A model generated the notes under the pieces. That model had not been told where the DNA came from. It did not search any database and saw only the letters and a list, made by a program, of their open reading frames with translations. A stretch of 64,000 nucleotides of DNA from Streptomyces sp. MBT53 (GTDB taxonomy: Bacteria > Actinomycetota > Actinomycetes > Streptomycetales > Streptomycetaceae), in the NCBI RefSeq assembly GCF_016654115.1, contig NZ_JAEQAZ010000046.1:1-64000 (forward strand), given 5' to 3'. Position numbers and translations under genes: made by a program. Position 1 is the first letter of the stretch; the number at the start of each line of letters is the position of its first letter. Shown in pieces: positions 8,888 through 19,818 of the stretch.

Positions 8888-10324
8888 ATGAGCAGTTCTA
8901 CCAATTCGCCGACGCACCACACGTCCACGATCGGCTCCATCGGCGCACCGAGCAGACGCAACACCGAGCTGGCGCTCCTGCTGTTCGCAGTCGTCATCCC
9001 GGTCTTCGCCTACGCCAACGTGGGCCTGGCCATCAACGACAAGGTGCCGTCCGGCCTGCTGAGCTACGGACTGGGCCTCGGCCTGCTGGCCGGCGTGGCC
9101 CACTTGGTCGTGCGGAAGTTCGCGCCGTACGCGGACCCGCTGCTGCTGCCGCTGGCCACCCTGCTCAACGGCCTCGGACTGGTCGTCATCTGGCGGCTGG
9201 ACCAGTCGAAGCTGCTGCAGTCGATCAACCAGGCGGGCAACGCGGCGCCCCGGCAGCTGCTGTACACCGCGATGGGCATCGGACTGTTCGCCGCCGTCCT
9301 GATCTTCCTCAAGGACCACCGCGCCCTGCAGCGCTACACGTACATCTCCATGGTGGGCGCGCTCGTCCTGCTGCTGCTGCCGCTCGTGCCGGGTCTCGGC
9401 GCCAACATCTACGGCGCGAAGATCTGGATCTCGGTCGGCGGATTCTCCATCCAGCCCGGTGAGTTCGCGAAGATCGTGCTGGCGATCTTCTTCGCCGGCT
9501 ACCTGATGGTGAAGCGCGACGCGCTCGCGCTGGCCAGCCGCCGCTTCATGGGCCTGTACCTGCCGCGCGGCCGCGACCTCGGCCCGATCCTGGTGGTCTG
9601 GTTCATCTCGATCCTGATCCTGGTCTTCGAGACGGACCTCGGCACCTCGCTGCTGTTCTTCGGAATGTTCATCATCATGCTGTACGTCGCCACCGAGCGG
9701 ACCAGCTGGATCGTCTTCGGTCTGCTGATGTCGGCGGCCGGCGCGGTCGGCGTGGCCAGCTTCGAGTCGCACGTCCAGCAGCGTGTGCAGGCCTGGCTGA
9801 ACCCGATGAAGGAGTACACGCTCAGCAAGACCGTCCTCGGCCACTCCGCGCAGTCGATGGAGGCCCTGTGGGCCTTCGGCTCCGGCGGCACGCTGGGCAC
9901 CGGTCTCGGCCAGGGCCACTCCGACCTCATCCGGTTCGCCGCCAACTCCGACTTCATCCTCGCCACCTTCGGCGAGGAACTGGGCCTCGCCGGCATCATG
10001 GCGATCCTGCTTCTCTACGGCCTGATCGTGGAGCGCGGTGTCCGCACCGCCCTCGCCGCCCGTGACCCCTTCGGCAAGCTCCTCGCCGTGGGTCTCTCCG
10101 GCGGCATGGCCCTCCAGGTCTTCGTCGTCGCGGGCGGTGTGATGGGCCTCATCCCGCTGACCGGTATGACGATGCCCTTCGTCGCCTACGGCGGTTCCTC
10201 CGTCATCGCCAACTGGGCCCTGATCGGCATCCTGATCCGCATCAGCGACACCGCCCGCCGGCCGGCTCCCGCGCCCGCCCCCAGCCCCGACGCCGAGATG
10301 ACCCAGGTGGTCCGCCCGTCATGA
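8888..10324 (+). CDS. rodA: RodA/FtsW/SpoVE family peptidoglycan glycosyltransferase
   Basis: 478 residues with about ten to twelve hydrophobic helices, typical of SEDS proteins. Signature segments include the extracellular catalytic loop after GAKIWISVGGFSIQPGEFAKI and the C-terminal GMTMPFVAYGGSSVIANW. SEDS proteins polymerise lipid II together with a class B PBP. The partner PBP gene follows with a four-base ATGA overlap, which supports a RodA-PbpA pair. Confidence 0.93.
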   Translation: MSSSTNSPTHHTSTIGSIGAPSRRNTELALLLFAVVIPVFAYANVGLAINDKVPSGLLSYGLGLGLLAGVAHLVVRKFAPYADPLLLPLATLLNGLGLVVIWRLDQSKLLQSINQAGNAAPRQLLYTAMGIGLFAAVLIFLKDHRALQRYTYISMVGALVLLLLPLVPGLGANIYGAKIWISVGGFSIQPGEFAKIVLAIFFAGYLMVKRDALALASRRFMGLYLPRGRDLGPILVVWFISILILVFETDLGTSLLFFGMFIIMLYVATERTSWIVFGLLMSAAGAVGVASFESHVQQRVQAWLNPMKEYTLSKTVLGHSAQSMEALWAFGSGGTLGTGLGQGHSDLIRFAANSDFILATFGEELGLAGIMAILLLYGLIVERGVRTALAARDPFGKLLAVGLSGGMALQVFVVAGGVMGLIPLTGMTMPFVAYGGSSVIANWALIGILIRISDTARRPAPAPAPSPDAEMTQVVRPS

Positions 10325-11808
10325 ACAAGCCCCTGCGCCGGATCGCGCTCTTCTGCGGTCTGCTGGTCCTCACTCTGCTGCTGCGCGACAACTGGCTCCA
10401 GTACGTCAAGGCCGACAGCCTCAAGGACGACCCGAACAACCGCCGTGTCACCATCGCCCGCTACTCCACCCCGCGCGGCGACATCATCGTGGACGGCAGT
10501 CCGATCACCGGTTCCACCGAGACCAGCACCTCCGGGCTGAACGACCTCAAGTACAAGCGCACCTACAAGAACGGCGCGATGTGGGCGCCGGTCACGGGAT
10601 ACGCCTCGCAGGCCTTCGGCGCCAACCAGCTGGAGTCCATCGAGGACGGCATCCTCTCCGGCACCGACGACCGGCTCTTCTTCCGCAACACCCTCGACAT
10701 GATCACGGGCAAGGACAAGTCCGGCGGCGACGTCGTCACCACCCTCAACGAGGCCGCGCAGAAAGCCGCGTGGAACGGTCTGACGAAGCAGGGCGGCAAG
10801 GGCGCGGTCGTCGCCCTCGACCCGTCCACCGGCAAGATCCTGGCGCTGGCGTCCTATCCGTCGTACGACCCGTCGACGTTCGCCGGGAACTCCACCACCA
10901 CGGACGCCAAGGCCTGGCAGAAGCTGCAGAAGAAGTACGACCCGAACGACCCGATGCTCAACCGGGCGCTGCGCGAGACCTACCCGCCGGGCTCCACCTT
11001 CAAGGTGGTCACCGCGTCGGCCGCGCTGGAGAACGGGCTGTACAACTCGGCCGACGAGGCGACGGACTCGCCGCTGCCGTGGACCATGCCGGGCACCACG
11101 ACCCAGCTGAAGAACGAGGGCAACATCCCCTGCAAGAACGCGACCCTGCGGGTGGCGCTGCAGTACTCCTGCAACACCGTGTTCGGCAAGGTCGGCTCCG
11201 ACCTGGGCAACGCCAAGATGCTGGCCGAGGCGAAGAAGTTCGGCTTCGGCTCCGAGCAGTACACCCCGATCCGCTCCAGCGCCTCGGTCTTCTCCGACAA
11301 CATGAACCAGTCGCAGACCGCGCTCTCCTCGATCGGCCAGTTCAACACCGCGGCGACCCCGCTGCAGATGGCCATGGTCGCCTCCGCGGTCGCCAACGAC
11401 GGCAAGCTGATGAAGCCGTACATGGTCGACAAGCTCCAGTCCTCGAACGTCGACACCATCGCGCAGACCGAGCCGCAGGAGCTGAGCCAGCCCCTGTCGT
11501 CGAAGAACGCGCAGATCCTGCAGTCGATGATGGAGACGGTCGTTAAGGACGGCACCGGCAAGAACGCGCAGATCAGCGGTGTCACCGTCGGTGGCAAGAC
11601 CGGTACCGCCCAGCACGGTGTCGCCAACAGCGAGAACCCGTACGCCTGGTTCCTGTCCTACGCCAAGCTCGCCGACGGCAGTTCGCCGGTGGCCGTGGCC
11701 GTGGTCATCGAGGACTCCAGCGCCAACCGTGACGACATCTCCGGCGGCGGTCTCGCGGCCCCGATCGCGAAGAGCGTGATGGAGGCGGTCATCAACAGCA
11801 AGAAGTGA
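10321..11808 (+). CDS. pbpA: Class B penicillin-binding protein (PbpA)
   Basis: 495 residues. A membrane anchor (residues 8-22) is followed by a dimerisation domain and a transpeptidase domain. The active-site motifs are STFK near residue 224 (nucleophilic serine), SCN near 285 and KTG near 425. It cross-links stem peptides outside the membrane as partner of the upstream RodA. Translational coupling to rodA and proximity to pknB match the PBPA locus of other actinobacteria. Confidence 0.94.
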   Translation: MNKPLRRIALFCGLLVLTLLLRDNWLQYVKADSLKDDPNNRRVTIARYSTPRGDIIVDGSPITGSTETSTSGLNDLKYKRTYKNGAMWAPVTGYASQAFGANQLESIEDGILSGTDDRLFFRNTLDMITGKDKSGGDVVTTLNEAAQKAAWNGLTKQGGKGAVVALDPSTGKILALASYPSYDPSTFAGNSTTTDAKAWQKLQKKYDPNDPMLNRALRETYPPGSTFKVVTASAALENGLYNSADEATDSPLPWTMPGTTTQLKNEGNIPCKNATLRVALQYSCNTVFGKVGSDLGNAKMLAEAKKFGFGSEQYTPIRSSASVFSDNMNQSQTALSSIGQFNTAATPLQMAMVASAVANDGKLMKPYMVDKLQSSNVDTIAQTEPQELSQPLSSKNAQILQSMMETVVKDGTGKNAQISGVTVGGKTGTAQHGVANSENPYAWFLSYAKLADGSSPVAVAVVIEDSSANRDDISGGGLAAPIAKSVMEAVINSKK

Positions 11809-11978
11809 CCCCGCTCACGTCCCCTTCACATCGGTGCACGTTGCGATACCGGTCCTGTATCGGGTGACGGGCTTGGCCAGGTCACACAGAGCCAGCCGGG
11901 TACGGTAGGCCCGGACGGCTAGCCTCCGACCGCACACCCGTGCGGGTCGGGACCGACGGAGAGGGCTGGTAGGGAACT

Positions 11979-13970
<1,992 letters not shown>

Positions 13971-13993
13971 CGGTACCCGCGAGACACACGCGA

Positions 13994-14026
13994 GAGCCCC
14001 GGCACCCTCTCAGGGTGCCGGGGCTC
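13994..14026. terminator. Bidirectional terminator
   Basis: A perfect 15-bp stem (GAGCCCCGGCACCCT and its complement) with a three-base loop, lying between the convergent pknB and sortase genes. Confidence 0.85.
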
Positions 14027-14042
14027 CGTCATGCCGGCGGTC

Positions 14043-14798
14043 TCAGCGCAGTTCCTTCGGCGGGGTCCGCGCGCTGTCCACCTTGTCGACGCGGACCAGT
14101 TCGCCCCACACCACATAGCGGTACCGGGACGTGTACACCGGTGTGCAGGTCGTCAGCGTGATGTAGTGGCCGGCCTTCTTCTTGCCGGACTCCACGGGGA
14201 TCTGGGCGAGGGTCTTGACGTTGTACTTCGAGGTCTCGGGAAGGATGTCGTAGACCTTGTAGACGTACCACTTGTCCTTCGTCTCGAAGACGATCGGGTC
14301 GCCCTTCCTGAGCTTGTCGATGTTGTGGAACTTGGCGCCGTGGCCGTCGCGGTGGGCGGCGAGCGTGAAGTTGCCGGTCCTGCCGGTGGTGGGGAGGGCG
14401 GCTTTGACCGGGTCGGTGTAGTAGCCGGCGACGCCGTCGTTGAGGACGTCTGTCCCGGTGCCCTTCTCGACCAGCACCTCGCCGTTCTTCATGGCGGGCA
14501 CGTGCAGGAAGCCGATGCCGTCCTTGGTGTCGAGCGCGCCGGGACCGGTGTCCTTGTCCTTGGACCAGTTGTTGCGGACCTTGTCGGCCTGTCTGTCGGC
14601 CGTGCGGTCGGCGACGACGTTCGTCCACCACAGGGAGTAGACGACGAACAGGCCGAGGATCAGGCCCGCCGTGATGAGGAGTTCACCGAAGAGGCTGATC
14701 AGCTTCGCGACCGGGCCGGTGCCGCGGGGGCGGTCCGGCGGCGACGCGGGCGTGTCGGTCTGCTCTTCGGTGTCGTCGGTGGTCGCTGCCACGTTCAT
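14043..14798 (-). CDS. Class E sortase (first of three)
   Basis: 251 residues. A signal anchor at about 34-58 is followed by a sortase beta-barrel. The catalytic triad candidates are His149 (LAAHRDG), Cys218 (ITLTTCTP) and Arg225 (TSRYR). The TLTTC motif and length fit class E sortases, which in Streptomyces attach LAXTG-type proteins such as chaplins to peptidoglycan. It is the last gene of a leftward operon and starts six bases after the next sortase ends. Confidence 0.93.
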   Translation of the reverse strand: MNVAATTDDTEEQTDTPASPPDRPRGTGPVAKLISLFGELLITAGLILGLFVVYSLWWTNVVADRTADRQADKVRNNWSKDKDTGPGALDTKDGIGFLHVPAMKNGEVLVEKGTGTDVLNDGVAGYYTDPVKAALPTTGRTGNFTLAAHRDGHGAKFHNIDKLRKGDPIVFETKDKWYVYKVYDILPETSKYNVKTLAQIPVESGKKKAGHYITLTTCTPVYTSRYRYVVWGELVRVDKVDSARTPPKELR

Positions 14799-14804
14799 CT
14801 GCCC

Positions 14805-15899
14805 CTACTCGATGAGCGCATCCGGCTTGCCCTTGCTGCGCGGCCGTTCCTCGACCATCTTGCCCCAGACGATCAACCGGTACTTGCTGGTGAACTCCGG
14901 CGTACAGGTCGTCAGCGTGATGTACCGGCCGGGTGCGGTGAAACCCGAGCCCTTGGGGATGGGGTCGATGACGCTGGTGTTGCTCGGCGACGTCACGGGC
15001 AGCGTCTTCGTCATCTTGTAGACGTAGTACGTGGTCTGGGTCTCGACGACGACCTCGTCGCCGGGCTTGAGCTGGTTGATGTACCGGAACGGTTCGCCAT
15101 GGGTGTTGCGGTGCGCCGCCAGCGCGAAGTTGCCGGTCTTGGCGTCCGGCATCGCGGTCTTGAGGGCGCCCTCGCTGTAGTGCCCGACCATGCCCTTGTC
15201 GAGCACGTTCTTGTTGCTGACGCCCTGGGCGATCGGCGCGACCACGTCCAGTTTGGGGATGTGCAGGATGGCGAAACCCTGCCCGGGCTCGAACTCCCCG
15301 GGCGCGCGCTTGCCGCTCGCCCAGTCGTTCTGCAGCTGGCTCGCCTCGCTGCCGGCCTGCGCGTGCGCCCGTACGTTCGTCCACCACAGCTGGTAGGTGA
15401 CGAACAGCAGCATCAGCACACCGGTGGTGATGAACACCTCGCCGATCGCGCGGCTCGCGACGACCGCGGCACCCGGCTTGTTGGCCCGCTGCCGCCGTCG
15501 CGCCTCGACCCGCGAGACGGGCGCACCGGATCCGCCGGACGCACCGACGGCACCGGATTCGAGCCCCTCGGCAGTCTCCTCAGCCGACCCGGCGCCCCCA
15601 TGACGCCCGTGACGGCCCTTGGCGGCCTTTCTGCGGGCCGCACGGCCGCCCGACGGGGTTCCTGTGACGGAGGAGGCGGATGAGGCGTCAGAGGCCGGTA
15701 TGGACCGGCCATGGCCTCGCCGTACCGGCGGCGGCTCCGGTATCCGCAGCGCCATGGTCTCTTCGTCGATCGGACCGTACGGCACCCCGGACGCGCCCTG
15801 GGCCGACGCGTCGTACCACTCCTCGAACGCGCCCGGCTCCCCGTACGGCTGCTCCCCGTACGAGGCCTCGGACTCGCGCTCGGGGCGCAGCGCGGTCAC
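14805..15899 (-). CDS. Class E sortase with long cytoplasmic N-terminal region
   Basis: 364 residues from GTG 15899, which overlaps the upstream glutaminase stop as GTGA. The first ~140 residues are an unusual acidic then Arg/Gly/Ala-rich cytosolic region, followed by a membrane anchor (AIGEVFITTGVLMLLFVTYQ). The sortase domain carries LAAHRNT, ITLTTCTP and a downstream Arg in FTSKYR. The long tail is absent from the two neighbouring sortases, so this copy may be regulated or localised differently. Upstream in-frame codons overlap the glutaminase and are not used. Confidence 0.9.
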   Translation of the reverse strand: MTALRPERESEASYGEQPYGEPGAFEEWYDASAQGASGVPYGPIDEETMALRIPEPPPVRRGHGRSIPASDASSASSVTGTPSGGRAARRKAAKGRHGRHGGAGSAEETAEGLESGAVGASGGSGAPVSRVEARRRQRANKPGAAVVASRAIGEVFITTGVLMLLFVTYQLWWTNVRAHAQAGSEASQLQNDWASGKRAPGEFEPGQGFAILHIPKLDVVAPIAQGVSNKNVLDKGMVGHYSEGALKTAMPDAKTGNFALAAHRNTHGEPFRYINQLKPGDEVVVETQTTYYVYKMTKTLPVTSPSNTSVIDPIPKGSGFTAPGRYITLTTCTPEFTSKYRLIVWGKMVEERPRSKGKPDALIE

Positions 15900-16534
15900 G
15901 CCGTGGCCCTGCCCACCACCGGGGCGAGCCCCGCCGACCTCGCCACGGCACCCTGGTCGCCGCACTCCACCAGCCAGTTGGCCAGCATCCGGTGGCCGTG
16001 CTCGGTGAGCACCGACTCCGGGTGGAACTGGACGCCCTCGACGGGCAGTTCGCGGTGGCGCAGGCCCATGATGATGCCGTCGTGCGTCCGGGCGGTGACT
16101 TCCAGCTCGGCCGGGACGGTGTCCGGCTCGGCCGCCAGGGAGTGGTAGCGGGTCGCGGTGAAGGGCGAGGGCAGTCCGGCGAAGACGCCTCCGCCCTCGT
16201 GCTCGACAAGCGAGGTCTTGCCGTGCAGCAGTTCGGGGGCGCGGTCCACGACGCCGCCGTAGGCCACCTGCATCGACTGCATGCCGAGGCAGACGCCGAA
16301 GACGGGCACCCCGGTCGAGGCGCAGTGCCGCACCATCTCGATGCAGACGCCGGCCTCCTCGGGGGTGCCGGGGCCGGGCGAGAGGAGGACGCCGTCGAAG
16401 CCGTCCTGGGCGTGCGCGGTCGACACCTCGTCGTTGCGCAGCACCTCGCACTCGGCGCCCAGCTGGTACAGGTACTGGACCAGGTTGAAGACGAAGCTGT
16501 CGTAGTTGTCGACGACGAGAATCCGTGCACTCAC
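15896..16534 (-). CDS. Anthranilate/aminodeoxychorismate synthase component II (glutamine amidotransferase)
   Basis: 212 residues from GTG 16534. A class I glutaminase: VCLGMQ holds the nucleophilic Cys, HPES the His-Glu pair, and ARILVVDNYDSFVFNLVQY is the TrpG/PabA N-terminus. It supplies ammonia for anthranilate or 4-amino-4-deoxychorismate synthesis; sequence alone does not separate TrpG from PabA. No synthase component I is nearby, and it overlaps both neighbours by four bases inside a sortase operon, an arrangement also seen in other Streptomyces. Confidence 0.92.
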   Translation of the reverse strand: MSARILVVDNYDSFVFNLVQYLYQLGAECEVLRNDEVSTAHAQDGFDGVLLSPGPGTPEEAGVCIEMVRHCASTGVPVFGVCLGMQSMQVAYGGVVDRAPELLHGKTSLVEHEGGGVFAGLPSPFTATRYHSLAAEPDTVPAELEVTARTHDGIIMGLRHRELPVEGVQFHPESVLTEHGHRMLANWLVECGDQGAVARSAGLAPVVGRATA

Positions 16535-16692
16535 TGGTTGTCCACCGTCACATCGTTGAAGGGCAGCAGCGGTTCGGCCCACGGGAAGACGTACTGGAAG
16601 AGGATGTAGACCACGGCCAGGGCCAGGACGAGCGAAATCAGCGCCTTGACCCATGCGTTGCCCGGCAGATGCCGCCAGATCCAGCCGTACAT
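16531..16692 (-). CDS. Small single-pass membrane protein
   Basis: 53 residues from ATG 16692 (MYGWIWRHLPGN); an upstream ATG at 16719 would add nine residues. One transmembrane helix (KALISLVLALAVVYILFQYVF) is followed by a short tail ending PFNDVTVDNQ. The stop overlaps the glutaminase start by four bases. Function is unknown. Its fixed place between sortase and glutaminase genes suggests an envelope role. Confidence 0.75.
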   Translation of the reverse strand: MYGWIWRHLPGNAWVKALISLVLALAVVYILFQYVFPWAEPLLPFNDVTVDNQ

Positions 16693-16745
16693 GCCGTCCC
16701 TTCCGTCGCACCACGGCATCCAGACTCACGCCGTACGCCACCAGA

Positions 16746-17429
16746 CTAACGGCGCAGCGCGGCTGGTTTCCCGGCCTCCACAGGCTGTGTGGAGTCCAGG
16801 TGTGCCCAGACGATCAGCCGGTGGCTGTGCCCCCACTCCGGATCGCACGTGGTCAGCGTGAGATAGCGGCCCGAGGCCGTGTACCCGGACTTACGTGGCA
16901 CAGGATCGATCACCTCAATGTCGGTGGGCACTGTTTTGTAAGGCCCTTTGTCGATCCGATACGTGAACCAGGTCGTCCCGTCGGTCAGGACGATCGCGTC
17001 ACCCTTGCGGAGCTCGGGAAAGTCCACGAAGGGGTTGCCGTAGGTCCGCCGGTGCCCGGCCACCGCGAAGTTCCCGACCTGCCCGAGCTGTGCGGTGCCG
17101 GCGTAGTGCCCCAGCCCCTTCTGGAGGGTGCTCACGTCCGTGTCTTCCAGAACCGGCTTGTTCCACGTGAAACCAAGCCGCGGGATGTACATGATCGCGA
17201 AGGGCCTGCCGTCCTTGTACGCGGCCGGTTTCGCCGGAGCGGTGGGCGTGGGCGCCGCCTTGGGGCGGGCGGTCTGCCGCGACCACTGGTTCTGCAGCTG
17301 GTGGATCTGGTCGCTCATCGTGTGGTCGGCCTTCACACCGGTCCAGAAGAGCACGTAGACCACGAACAGGACGATCAGGGTGCCCACGGTGATGCAGAGT
17401 TCGCTGACGCTCCTGACGATCACGCGCAC
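16746..17429 (-). CDS. Class E sortase (third copy)
   Basis: 227 residues, the shortest of the three. The membrane anchor is at about 8-30 (ELCITVGTLIVLFVVYVLFW). The sortase motifs are VAGHRRT (His), LTLTTCDP (Cys) and a following HSHRLIVW Arg. TTCDP rather than TTCTP separates it from the other two. A parS-like site lies within the coding sequence (17160-17173). The gene follows DUF881 by 21 bases, so it is part of the same leftward operon. Confidence 0.92.
   Translation of the reverse strand: MRVIVRSVSELCITVGTLIVLFVVYVLFWTGVKADHTMSDQIHQLQNQWSRQTARPKAAPTPTAPAKPAAYKDGRPFAIMYIPRLGFTWNKPVLEDTDVSTLQKGLGHYAGTAQLGQVGNFAVAGHRRTYGNPFVDFPELRKGDAIVLTDGTTWFTYRIDKGPYKTVPTDIEVIDPVPRKSGYTASGRYLTLTTCDPEWGHSHRLIVWAHLDSTQPVEAGKPAALRR
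17160..17173. promoter_or_regulatory. parS-like ParB binding site
   Basis: GTTCCACGTGAAAC differs at one base from the consensus GTTTCACGTGAAAC. It lies inside a sortase gene; bacterial parS sites near the origin are often intragenic. Together with the site at 21535 it suggests an origin-proximal ParB cluster. Confidence 0.75.
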
Positions 17430-17450
17430 CGGCAGCTCCCGTACGGACGC

Positions 17451-18230
17451 CTACTCCACTGGCTTCGCGTAGTGCAGATCCACTGTGCCCGAGTACCCCG
17501 GAAGAGTCACCGTCCCGTCGTCGGTCACTTTCCAGCCGAGCCCGTAGACGTTGACGTACACCATGTAGTTCTGGATCGCCTTGGACGCCGCCAGCGCCTG
17601 CTGCAGCTTCCCCGGGTCCCCCACGGCCGTGATCTTGTACGGCGGTGAGTAGACCCGGCCCTGGAGGATCAGGGTGTTGCCCACACAGCGCACGGCACTG
17701 GTCGCGATCAGCCGCTGGTCCATGACCTTGATGCCCTGGGCGCCGCCCTGCCACAGGGCGTTCACCACGGCCTGCAGATCCTGCTGGTGGATGACCAGGT
17801 AGTCGGGCTGCGGCTCGGGATAGCCGGGGAGCTTGGCGGTGGCGTTGGGCGGGGCGTCGTTGAGGGTGACGGTGACCGCCTTGCCCTTGAGCTGCTGCGC
17901 GCCCGCGCTCCGCTCCAGCTTCGTCAGCTTCTCGTCGTCGGCGCCCGTGCCGGTGTCGTCCTCCTTGCGGAGGGCGTCGACCTCGTCGCGCAGGACGCCG
18001 TTGGCGTCGTCGAGCCGGCCGTTCTTCTCGCTGCGGTTCTGGATGAGGTCGGACAGCTTCAGCAGGGAGGCGTCCGTGCGGATGTTGGTGCCCTTGGCGG
18101 TGTTGAAACTGGTGAAGAAGATGAGTCCCGCGAGGGCGAAGACGGCCACCGTGAGAATCCGCACGGGACGGAAACGGCGGATACCGGCAGGACTGGTACC
18201 CGTCCCGGGGGAGTCGGCAGAATTGCTCAA
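17451..18230 (-). CDS. DUF881 domain protein
   Basis: 259 residues starting at TTG 18230, with AAGGG suitably upstream. An N-terminal transmembrane helix (about 25-44) is followed by a coiled-coil (heptads around LIQNRSEKNGRLDDANGVLRD) and the extracellular DUF881 domain (ALWQGGAQGIKVMDQRLIATSAVRC). DUF881 proteins are common near division genes of Gram-positives; their function is undefined. It heads the leftward sortase operon and is divergent from crgA, with about 140 bases of shared control region. Confidence 0.88.
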   Translation of the reverse strand: MSNSADSPGTGTSPAGIRRFRPVRILTVAVFALAGLIFFTSFNTAKGTNIRTDASLLKLSDLIQNRSEKNGRLDDANGVLRDEVDALRKEDDTGTGADDEKLTKLERSAGAQQLKGKAVTVTLNDAPPNATAKLPGYPEPQPDYLVIHQQDLQAVVNALWQGGAQGIKVMDQRLIATSAVRCVGNTLILQGRVYSPPYKITAVGDPGKLQQALAASKAIQNYMVYVNVYGLGWKVTDDGTVTLPGYSGTVDLHYAKPVE

Positions 18231-18372
18231 CGTACCCTTATCTCCTTCGGCGCCGCGGAAGCACTACGCTAACGGACGCCCGGGGGAGCACTCAGTGTCC
18301 CCTTGTACGCTGCCCCGGAGCCCGCCCCAGTTCCCTGCGCGGCCACGCAGCGCATCGACAGGAGAGACCCTC

Positions 18373-18627
18373 GTGCCGAAGTCACGTATCCGCAAGAAGG
18401 CCGACTACACGCCGCCGCCGGCGAAGACGGCGACCGCCATCAAGTTGAACAGCCGTGCCTGGGTCGCTCCGGTCATGCTGGCCATGTTCGTCATCGGACT
18501 GGCCTGGATCGTCGTCTTCTACGTCACCGACGGCTCCATGCCCATCGACAGCCTGGACAACTGGAACATCGTGGTGGGCTTCGGCTTCATCGCCGCCGGG
18601 TTCGGCGTCTCGACCCAGTGGAAGTAG
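18373..18627 (+). CDS. crgA: Cell division protein CrgA
   Basis: 84 residues from GTG 18373. The start PKSRIRKKADYTPPP and two transmembrane helices (about 32-52 and 64-80) are the CrgA signature, ending GFGVSTQWK. CrgA sits at the septum; in Streptomyces it inhibits FtsZ ring formation until sporulation, and in mycobacteria it scaffolds FtsI and FtsQ. It is transcribed divergently from the DUF881-sortase operon. Confidence 0.95.
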   Translation: MPKSRIRKKADYTPPPAKTATAIKLNSRAWVAPVMLAMFVIGLAWIVVFYVTDGSMPIDSLDNWNIVVGFGFIAAGFGVSTQWK

Positions 18628-18651
18628 CTCTACCCACGGCTTTCCACTGAG

Positions 18652-18864
18652 TTATCCACAGGTCAGAGAAGTATCCACAGCGGGCCTGGGGAAAAAGAAC
18701 GACGATCTGTGGATAACCCACTGGGTGTTGACGCTGGTGTGACTGACACACCGGCAACCGCAAGCCTGTTCGCCCCCTGCCTGACCTGCACAAACACGGG
18801 TCGGTGACAGGGGGCACAGCTGTTCTCCACGGTATGCACAAGATCCGCCACGCACTGTGGACAA
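18652..18864. promoter_or_regulatory. Cluster of DnaA-box-like 9-mers downstream of crgA
   Basis: TTATCCACA at 18652-18660 (perfect general box), GTATCCACA at 18671, TGTGGATAA at 18708-18716 (perfect, opposite strand) and TGTGGACAA at 18856-18864 (perfect Streptomyces box, opposite strand). They are packed in a 250-base spacer between convergent crgA and rhomboid genes, and no gene is visible there. This could bind DnaA without being the origin, for example as a titration site. Confidence 0.55.
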
Positions 18865-18874
18865 CGGTTTGATA

Positions 18875-19786
18875 TCAGCTGAGCTGAGCCGTCCTGATCA
18901 GCGTCAACACCACGACGATCACGAGTACGACGGCACAGGTCCCGTACTGGATCAGGGCGCGGCGCTCGCGCGGGGCGTGGACCATCGCGTAGCCGGTGAT
19001 GACACCGGCTACGAGGCCGCCGATGTGGGCCTGCCAGGCGATGTTGGCCCAGCCGAACGTGAAGATGAGGTTGATCACCAGCAGGGCGATGACCGGCCGC
19101 ATGTCGTACCGGAGCCTGCGCATCAGGACGGCGGTCGCGCCGAAGAGCCCGAAGATGGCGCCGGAGGCACCGAGCGAAGGCTGGTTCGGGGCGGCGATCA
19201 GATAGGTGAGCGCGCTGCCCGCGAGACCCGAGACGAAGTAGAGCGCCAGATAGCGGGCGCGGCCGAGAGCCGCCTCCAGGGGACCGCCGATCCACCACAG
19301 GCTCATCATGTTGAACAGGATGTGGATCACACTGCCGTGCAGGAACATGGCGGTCAGCAGCCGGTACGGCTGGCCCTCGGCGATGCCCTCGACGGAGCCG
19401 AACTGCGGGACGTACGCCTGACCGAGGAGTTCAAGGCGCTCGGTGAAGCTGTCGCCCACCACCTGCTGGAGCAGGTAGAAGGCCACGCAGAGACCGATCA
19501 GGATCTTGGTGGCGAGCCGCGGGTCCGCCGCCACCGTGCCGCCGGCGATCGTGCGGGGCTGGGCCGCGGTCGGGGCGTGGCCCGTGCCGGAGCCGCCGCG
19601 CACGCACTCCGGGCACTGGAAGCCGACCGAGGCACTGACCATGCACTCGGGGCAGATCGGTCGCTCGCAGCGGGTGCAGCGGATGCCGGTCTCGCGGTCC
19701 GGGTGGCGATAACAACCCGGCAGGCTCTGGGCGTCCGGGGGCCGCTGTTCCTCCGGGCCCTGCGGGCTGCCTGGCGCCTGGTCCAT
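18875..19786 (-). CDS. Rhomboid-family intramembrane serine protease with N-terminal zinc finger
   Basis: 303 residues. Residues 23-62 hold a B-box-like zinc finger (CYRHPD, CTRC, CPEC, CPEC pattern). Six or more transmembrane helices follow. The catalytic dyad is Ser208 in GASGA and His254 in WQAHIGG, with oxyanion residues in the HILFN loop. It cleaves membrane-embedded substrates; the substrate is unknown. The zinc finger is common to Streptomyces rhomboids. Confidence 0.93.
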   Translation of the reverse strand: MDQAPGSPQGPEEQRPPDAQSLPGCYRHPDRETGIRCTRCERPICPECMVSASVGFQCPECVRGGSGTGHAPTAAQPRTIAGGTVAADPRLATKILIGLCVAFYLLQQVVGDSFTERLELLGQAYVPQFGSVEGIAEGQPYRLLTAMFLHGSVIHILFNMMSLWWIGGPLEAALGRARYLALYFVSGLAGSALTYLIAAPNQPSLGASGAIFGLFGATAVLMRRLRYDMRPVIALLVINLIFTFGWANIAWQAHIGGLVAGVITGYAMVHAPRERRALIQYGTCAVVLVIVVVLTLIRTAQLS

Positions 19787-19818
19787 GGGGTCCCCTCAAT
19801 CCTTCGTACGCAATGCAC

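Noticed and set aside
14031..15683. Long open frame on the plus strand opposite two sortase genes (550 codons)
   Set aside because: It is a GC-bias shadow; the minus strand encodes two full sortases with complete catalytic motifs, and the plus-frame product has no recognisable domain.
18652..18864. The chromosomal origin oriC itself
   Set aside because: Only four boxes and no dnaA or dnaN next to them; Streptomyces oriC has many more boxes between those genes.
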